64,000 bases of DNA from Magnaporthiopsis rhizophila (Eukaryota > Ascomycota > Sordariomycetes > Magnaporthales > Magnaporthaceae): assembly GCA_003049465.1 (NCBI GenBank), contig PYSS01000093.1, positions 62,001 through 126,000 on the forward strand, read 5' to 3'. Under the pieces are notes generated by a model. That model saw only the letters and a list, made by a program, of their open reading frames with translations. It searched no databases and was not told the DNA's origin. The position numbers and the translations under genes are program-made. Shown here piece after piece: positions 57,401 through 64,000 of the stretch. Each line of letters opens with the position of its first letter. The first letter of the stretch is position 1.

Positions 57401-58739
57401 ATAAATGGCTATCCTTTGCCGAAAAAGCGCGCCAAAAAAATACGATCCTATAATTCCGGTTTTACCCAGGGTAATATAATAAACCCAAAAAAAACCTGTA
57501 TTTCGAAGCGTTATTTAATTAAACTTATTATTTTGATAAAAATTGTATAGTTTATTGCTTTGATAAAAATGTTACAGGGTATTATCCTAAATAATAAGTT
57601 GTTATAATAAAACGGGTCGATTAATTCTGGATCGATAATAAAGGAGAGGTTGGGGCAATCACTAATTCCGTAATGTTTGAAAAAAAGAATAATACAGCAG
57701 TGCATATTTCGAAAAAATTCGAGAAATAAAATAGGGAATTTAAAAAGTTAGCCCGGTGCAAAAGCGTATCGAATACCTCGGTTAATAACCCTGAGGAAAA
57801 TTTAGATATAAATGCAAAAATGGAACAGTTTTTGGGCCAAACGCATTTGATATAAGCCCAAAAAAAAGGATTAAACCTAACCGTATTTAGGGGAATTATA
57901 AAGGCAGGCCCTAATAATAAAGGATTTGGCAAATAATAATAATAATATATTATTAATTTTAAAAAATTTTAGTAAAAATTCGATCAGTAACTGATCGAAA
58001 TAGGGAAATAATCCCTTATAACCAAAAAAAAAGTACAAAAGGCATATACCTTATTTAAATTTTTGGAAATAAACCGATAATTTTAGGATTAGCCCAAACT
58101 TATCGGCGGTTTGGTATGCGAAAAACCGGCGCAAAATAACGAAAAAAAATCCCTGGATTGGTTAAAAAATAACCAATTAGTTATTTATTACGGGGCATTA
58201 TTCGAGAATATTCCGAACCTAAATTAACGGTTAATAAAACCTTATATGTTAAATTATAAAAATATAAACCCTGATACGGAATATTACGATAAATTATTTT
58301 GGGCCGAATGCTTATATAATAATTATAAATAATATATAGCCAAAAAGCTAAAGTATAATTTTTTTTTATAAAGGAAAAAAGAAAAATTAGTGCGATACTT
58401 ATGCCAAAAATATTAGTTTCCGAAATAATGGATAGCAAAAATAGGTTATAAAAGCTTTGCAGCAATTTTTACACCATTATTAGCGTATTTTATAATATGC
58501 CTAACAGGAATCCTTATATACCAGATATATAAAAAATTAAAATGCAAGATATATATGGAAAAAAAAGCAAGGGCTTGGACGAACGGGTTTGCCTAATCGA
58601 TAAAAATAATCGGGGGCCGAAAATAGGTGCCCCAAGCAAAAAATTAAAAAGTTTACCCGAAAATAGGGCACGGATAAAATAATAATTAGCAAAATTTTTA
58701 GCAATAACGATTATTAATCAATATAAGCATATCAGGATA

Positions 58740-59010
58740 ATAATATACTGAAAAGGGCAAAAAATAAAAATTACAATCGATTGCGGAGCCCAAAAAAATT
58801 ATTTTTTATTAAAAGCAGTAAAAAGGTATAATATTTTAATATATTAAAAAAAAGAACCATATAATTTTATAACGGTGGAATGGGAGCCAATTATATTTAA
58901 TAAAGGAAAAATCGATATTAAAACTGATCAATTTAAATTTCGATTTTTGGGAAAATCCTGCAAAATAATCCTGAATATTATAAATATAAAAAAGGAAAAC
59001 CTGATTTTAG
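58740..59010 (+). pseudogene. Aspartic protease relic of element D
   Basis: ITIDCGAQKNYFLLKAVKRY around 58770-58830 is a retropepsin active-site loop (D codon at 58779). Downstream stops disrupt the domain. Confidence 0.65.
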
Positions 59011-59439
59011 GCCTTTTATAATTTAAAAAGTACAATTTTTTAATAAATTGGGTTACCGAACAGATTTAATAAAAAAAATTATTATTAATTAATAAAAAAG
59101 CCCAATAGTTACGGATCCCGGATAATGGAAAATAAACGCCAGAAAAGGCAATTGCAATAACAATAAAATTTGGCAATTAATCCTGGCAAATTGTATTAAT
59201 CAAAATACTAATAAATACGGATATAAACGGATCTGACAAGCAAAAAATTACTAAAAAAAGATTTAAAAACGTTTCTAAAAAATACCACAAATATTGGAAA
59301 CTGTTTCAAAAAAATTTGGAAATGGTATTACCAAAATATAAACCATTTAATTATAAAATTAAACTTAAACTGGAAATATAACTTAAATATTAAAAATTGT
59401 ACCGATTAAACCTTTAATAAAAAAAGTTACTACAGGAAC

Positions 59440-60146
59440 AATTTAAAGAAAAAATTAGGAAAGAATTTACCAGATTTTTTGATTTTTTTGTGGGATATAA
59501 AATTTTGTTTGTCCCCAAAAAAAATGGGGAAAAACGGATATATATCGATTATTATTTGTTAAATTAAAAAACGATAAAGGATTGGTATTTTTTATTTTTA
59601 ATTAACAAGCTTAAAAATAAGCTTGGAAAAAGCTGGTATTTTATAGCCTTAAATTTATATAAAGTTTATGGCTTATTAAAAATTAAAAAAAGGGATAAAT
59701 AAAAAACTGCTTTTCGGACCAAATTTGAAATTTTCGAGTTACTGGTAATAATTTTCGGATTTACCAATGCACCAGCCACATTTTAGCAAATAATTAACCA
59801 TATATTATAAAAATACCTTAATATTTTTGCCTTTATATATCTGAATAATATTCTGATTTTTTTAAAAATGCTAGAAAAATATAAATAATATATGCACAAA
59901 ATACTGCAAAAATTGCAAAATGCAAAACTTTTGGTTAACCCGGACAAATGTATATAGCACTCCCTAAAAGTGGTTTTTTTTAAATTTATTATTAAATAAA
60001 AAAAAATTCGGATAAAACCCAAAAAGGTACAGGTAATAAAAAATTAGCCTGCATTTATCACGGTTAAAAAAGTACAAAACTTTTTAGGTTTCCTGAATTT
60101 TTACCGAAAATTTATCCGAAATTTTAACAAAAAGGTTATATTATTT
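59440..60146 (+). pseudogene. Reverse transcriptase relic of element D, cut by E
   Basis: Reads FFVGYKILFVPKKNGEKRIY, IDYYLLN, then ALNLYKVYGLLKIK, KTAFRTKFEIFELLV, FGFTNAPATF and YLNNILIF (YLNN at 59838-59849, from YLDD). It continues past the RT core (KKVQNFLGFLNFYRKFIRNF) to 60146. Ty3/gypsy RT is clear despite many stops. Confidence 0.85.
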
Positions 60147-60607
60147 TGTTACGACCACAGCTGGCAGGGGACAGGAGGGCTGGGGCTAACCCCCAGCGGG
60201 ACGCCTTTACCCTGCAGTTATGAAGGCCAGGGGCCGAATAACCAAAGCCAAACTGGGGAAGGAAGTTACGTGACCAGGTACTTACTTAAGTATAGTGATA
60301 TGTTCGCTATAAACATAGCAAATATAGCACAATGCTATGTTTGTTATAAACATAGCAAATATAGCACAAATATAATAGGGAGGGGTTGCTGGTATATAAG
60401 GCGAGGGGTTCCTATTGTGTTAGGTAGTTTTTAACTAAGGCCTTGGTATCAGTTAACCTAAATTAGCTCCAAAGCATTCCTTTGGGCAAATAATCGAGAT
60501 TTTTGTTATTACCCAGTTCTTTTAATATAAGCGATTTTGTGAAAATTATACTGCTTAGCACCTTTTTTAGCATATTTTACCCTAAAAGCAGAAAATCGTT
60601 TGTAACA
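60147..60607 (+). repeat. 5' LTR of element E (461 bp)
   Basis: From TGTTACGACCACAGC to GTAACA. The outer third is GC-rich and little decayed. A TATA box GGTATATAAGG lies near 60390, and ATCAGTTAA (60448-60456) is complementary to the TTAACTGAT after the LTR in sister copies. Confidence 0.9.
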
Positions 60608-60659
60608 TTTTGATTAATCCTGTTTAGTACTTACCGGAGGTAATGAGCAGTAGCAATTA

Positions 60660-61570
60660 TGTTAATTGCAGGTAAAAAACCCGAGGGCATTATTATTGCT
60701 GGCAAAATGTATAACGATCTTTTGGCGGTTATGCAAATATTTATTGCGGAAATTGAAAAATTTAAGGAAGCTTAGGCCAAGTTTTACATTATTGTCAAAT
60801 TTTACAAATTTTTTTTACCTAATAAGTATAATAGGAAGGAAAGCAAAATTAAAATGTTCCTGATTAAATATAAGGGGTATTTTTTGTTTTATCGAAACCA
60901 TTTCCAGCAGGAAAAACAGAAAGTTGTTTATACAGCTATGCGCTTGGATGGCAAAATTAAGGATTGGTTCGAGCCTATCTGGTCCGATTATCTAAAAGGG
61001 CACAATAAATCCAAGGAAAAAACCAAGCTAATATTTGCCAATTTCGAGAAATTTGGTGAAAAGGTTGCCAGGGTTTTCGGATAAATTAACGAAAAATGGG
61101 TGGCCGAAAAAAAGTTGTTTTAGCTCCGGCAAAAAGGCCCTGTATTAATTTATATTTCCAAATTCCAGCGGCTGGCTAATAAATTCGACTGAACGGAAAA
61201 TACCAAAATAACCCAGCTTTACCAAAAGCTAAGGGATAATGTGAAAAACAAATTGTCCAAATAGGAATAACCTGAAAATTTTGTCGATTATATTATTATA
61301 ATTATTTGTATTAGTAATAGGCTGTATAAATATTGCTTTGAGAAAAAAGTTTAGCAAACCAAGCCAGTAGTGCAAAATAATAAAGCTAATTAGAAAAAGG
61401 CAAAATAATAATAATTTACGGCTTACGGTATACATTTTGGACTTATAAATTTTAATATAAAAGCCATATACCAGTATAAAAAACAGAAATACGTTAGGTT
61501 TAAGGATCCAAAAAATGGGAAATATTTTAAATGTAGGAAAAAAGGATACATTAAAAAAGATTGCCTGCAA
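60660..61570 (+). pseudogene. gag and zinc-knuckle relic of element E
   Basis: Includes FLIKYKGYFLFYRNHFQQEK and AMRLDGKIKDWFEPIWSDYL, then LIFANFEKFGEKVARVFG (60854-61084). The zinc knuckle at 61523-61566 reads YFKCRKKGYIKKDCLQ, keeping two cysteines and losing the first cysteine and the histidine. Confidence 0.78.
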
Positions 61571-62919
61571 AAAAATCGATAAGCGGCTGTTTTTTGCCAA
61601 AAAGGCATATCAAAAGGCCACCAGCCCATAATCCCAAATTTACCCAAAATAACTGAACAAATGGAGGAAAAAAGCCTGTATTTCGGAATATTATTCAGTT
61701 AAACCTATTATTTTAATAAAAATTGTGCAACCCATTATTCTGATAAAAATATTACAGGGTATTACCCCAAATAATGGTTTGCGATAATACGATAAATAGA
61801 CCGATCCCGGGGTGATAATAAAATAGCCCAAAATTCGAAAAAATTTGAGGGGGTCCAGTACAGCAATAATAGCATACTAATAACAAAAAAACTTACCGAA
61901 CAAAACAGAAAATTCGAAAAATTAGCCCGGTATAAAAGTATATCAAATATTTCGGTTAACAGTTTCGAAAAAAGCTTAGATATAAATACGGAGATAAAAC
62001 CGCTTATGGGCCAAACACATTAGCTATAAGCCCAGAAAAAAGAACTGGGCCTAATAAAATACTGAAAAACCATAAAAACGGACCCTAATAACAAAAAACC
62101 CAGCAAAAAACGATATATGGTTAATTTTAAAAAATTCCAGCAAAAACTCGATTAGCAACTGATTAATATAGGAAAATAACCCCTTATAACCAAAAAAAAA
62201 ATACGAAAAGCATATATTTTATTCAGATTTTTGGAAATAAACCGATAATTTTAGAACCAGCCCAAACCTATTAACAGTTTGATATGCAAAAAACCGGCGC
62301 AAAACGATAAAAAAAAGCCCCTGGATTGGCTAAAAAATAACTAATCGGTTATCTATTACGGGGCACCACTCGAAAATATTCCAAACCTAAATTAACAGTT
62401 AGCGCGGCTATATATGCTAAATTATAAAAATATAAACCCCGATACGGGCTATTATAATAAGCTTTTTTGGGCTAAATGCCTGTATAACAATTATAAGTAG
62501 CATATGGCCAAAAAGCTAAAGCACAATTTTTTTCCACGGAGGAAAAAAAAAAAACCAATGCAATACTTATAACAGGAATACCAGCTTCCGAAATGGTGGA
62601 TAATAAAAATAGGTTACAAAAATTTTGCAGCAACCTTTACATTATTACCAGCCTATTTTATAATATGCTTAACAGGAATCCTTATATACCAAATGTGCGG
62701 AAAACCGGAGTGCAAGGTATATATAAAAAAAAAAGCAAAAATTTGGACGAACAGGTTTGCCCGATTAACAAAAACAGTTGGGGCCCGGCAATAAGCGCCC
62801 CAAACAAAAAATTAAAAAATTTACCCGAAAATAGGGCACGGGTGGGGCAATAATTAGCAAAATCCCTAACAATAATAATTACCGACCAATATAAGCATAT
62901 TAAAATAACAATATATTGG

Positions 62920-63200
62920 AAAGGGCGAAAAATAAAAATTATAATCGATTATGGAGCCCAAAAAAATTATTTTTCGCCAAAAATAGTAAAAAGGTACAAT
63001 ATTTTGATACGTTAAAAAAAAGAACCATATAATTTTATAATAATAAAATAAAAGCCAGTTACATTTAATAAAGGAAAAATCGATATTAAAACTGATTATT
63101 TCAAATTTCGATTTTTGGGGAAAACCTGCAAAATAATCCTGAATATTATAAATACAAAAGGGGAAAATTTAATTTTAGGCCTTTTATAGCTTAAAAAATA
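62920..63200 (+). pseudogene. Aspartic protease relic of element E
   Basis: KIIIDYGAQKNYFSPKIVKR around 62935-62990 is the protease loop, with tyrosine where D has cysteine (IDCGA). Confidence 0.6.
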
Positions 63201-63609
63201 TAATTTTTTAATAAATTGGATTATCGAATAAATTTAATAAAAAAAATTATTATTAATTAGCAGGGAAACCCAATAATTACAGGCCCCGGATAATGGAAAT
63301 TGAACGCCAGAAAGGATAGCTGTAACGGCGGCAAAATATAATAATTAGCCCTGGCAAACCGCACCAGCCGAAATACTAACAAATATAAATGCAAACAAAT
63401 CCGATAAACAGAAAATTATCAAAAATGGATTTAAAAATATTCCTAAAAAATACCACAAATATTGGAGATTATTTCAGAAAAATTTGGAAATGGTATTACC
63501 GGAACACAAACCGTTTGATTATAAAATTAAGCTTAAACCGGAAGCATAGCTTAAGTACCAAAAACTGTACCGATTAAATTTTTGGTAAAAAAAGCTGTTA
63601 TAAAAATAG

Positions 63610-64000
63610 CTAAAAAAAAAAATTAGGAAGGGATTTACCAAACTTTTTGATTTTCCTGTAAAATATGGAATTTTGTTTATTTTTAAAAAAAACGGGAAAG
63701 AACGGATATATATCGATTATTATTTGTTAAACCAAAAAATAATAAAAGATCGGTATTTTTTATCCCTAATTGATAAATTTAAAAATAGGTTTGGGAAAAG
63801 CAGGTGGTTCACAGCCCTAAATTTATGCAAAGTTTATGGATTGCTAAAAATTAAGGAGGGAGATAAATAAAAAACCGCTTTTTAAACCAAATTTGGAATA
63901 TTCGAATTACTGATAATAATTTTCAGGTTTACCAATGCACCAGCTATATTTTAGCAAATAATTAATCATATATTACAAAAATATTTTGATATTTTTGCCC
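63610..64000 (+). pseudogene. Reverse transcriptase relic of element E, truncated by window end
   Basis: Reads FIFKKNGKERIYIDYYLLNQ, DRYFLSLIDKFKNRFGKSRW and FTALNLCKVYGLLKIKEGDK (63673-63870), less decayed than D. The catalytic box would fall at or just beyond the end of the window. Confidence 0.8.

Larger units (their letters stand above)
55950..60146 (+). mobile_element. Ty3/gypsy element D (plus), interrupted by E
   Basis: 5' LTR 55950-56429, then gag, zinc knuckle, protease and reverse transcriptase up to 60146, where element E's LTR begins. Element B, which is continuous at the same point (ATCCGAAATTTTAGCAAAAA, then ATATTATTTACGG), shows that D is interrupted shortly after the RT core. 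Same LTR U5 and gag type as B and E. Confidence 0.85.
60147..64000 (+). mobile_element. Ty3/gypsy element E (plus), runs off the window
   Basis: Youngest of the plus-strand series by position: it sits within D, which sits within C, which sits within A. 5' LTR 60147-60607; gag 60660-61400; zinc knuckle 61523-61566; protease loop near 62947; RT from about 63610 to the window end. It runs colinear with D to within about 10 bp in spacing from the LTR to the RT start. Its 3' part and LTR are outside the window. Confidence 0.85.

Noticed and set aside
42534..64000. Repeated blocks that could suggest a CRISPR-like array
   Set aside because: The repeats are 460-481-bp LTRs in a eukaryotic genome, with gag-pol between them; no short regular spacers exist.

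Overview
This window is nuclear DNA of a filamentous ascomycete (Pezizomycotina, probably a sordariomycete). The evidence is short GT-AG introns with CTAAC-like branch sites, a dispersed 5S rRNA gene, typical fungal housekeeping genes (YME1, ORC6, TRM12), secreted proteins common in plant-associated fungi, and AT-rich retrotransposon blocks decayed in the way repeat-induced point mutation (RIP) produces. I cannot name the species.

1-12.5 kb: one C2H2 zinc-finger regulator (7290-9041, three exons, four fingers) sits alone in about 10.7 kb of otherwise gene-free DNA full of homopolymer tracts. Three places hold N bases, and one is flanked by an exact 87-bp duplication that looks like an assembly error.

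12.5-36.7 kb: a GC-rich, gene-dense block. In order: an SDR oxidoreductase, the wybutosine enzyme TRM12, a secreted EF-hand protein, then a divergent pair encoding alpha-acetolactate decarboxylase (minus) and a catabolic-type acetolactate synthase (plus). Together this pair would turn two pyruvates into acetoin, as the bacterial alsSD module does. Then come an acidic F-box/2EXR-like protein, a frameshifted acidic gene relic, a 5S rRNA gene (minus), a secreted cupredoxin, YME1 (minus) head to head with ORC6 (plus), a GRE2-like aldehyde/ketone reductase with a 21-nt micro-exon, a GPI-anchored two-domain fasciclin protein, and a fungal family gene broken by one in-frame stop.

36.9-42.5 kb: a 741-bp pure CTTTT array marks the switch from GC-rich to AT-rich DNA. 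Beyond it lie repeat remnants (a copia-like LTR, an inverted repeat, a degenerate Helitron-type PIF1 helicase) and one intact GC-rich gene for a secreted necrosis-inducing (NPP1/NLP) protein.

42.5-64 kb: a nest of Ty3/gypsy chromoviruses. Element A (plus) is split by complete element B (minus, 43486-50698, two 481-bp LTRs, target duplication GTAAC). A is split again by C, C by D, and D by E, which runs off the end of the window. All coding parts are riddled with TAA/TAG stops. Element B also carries, antisense between its chromodomain and 3' LTR, a relic reading frame with a Zn2Cys6-like cysteine pattern.
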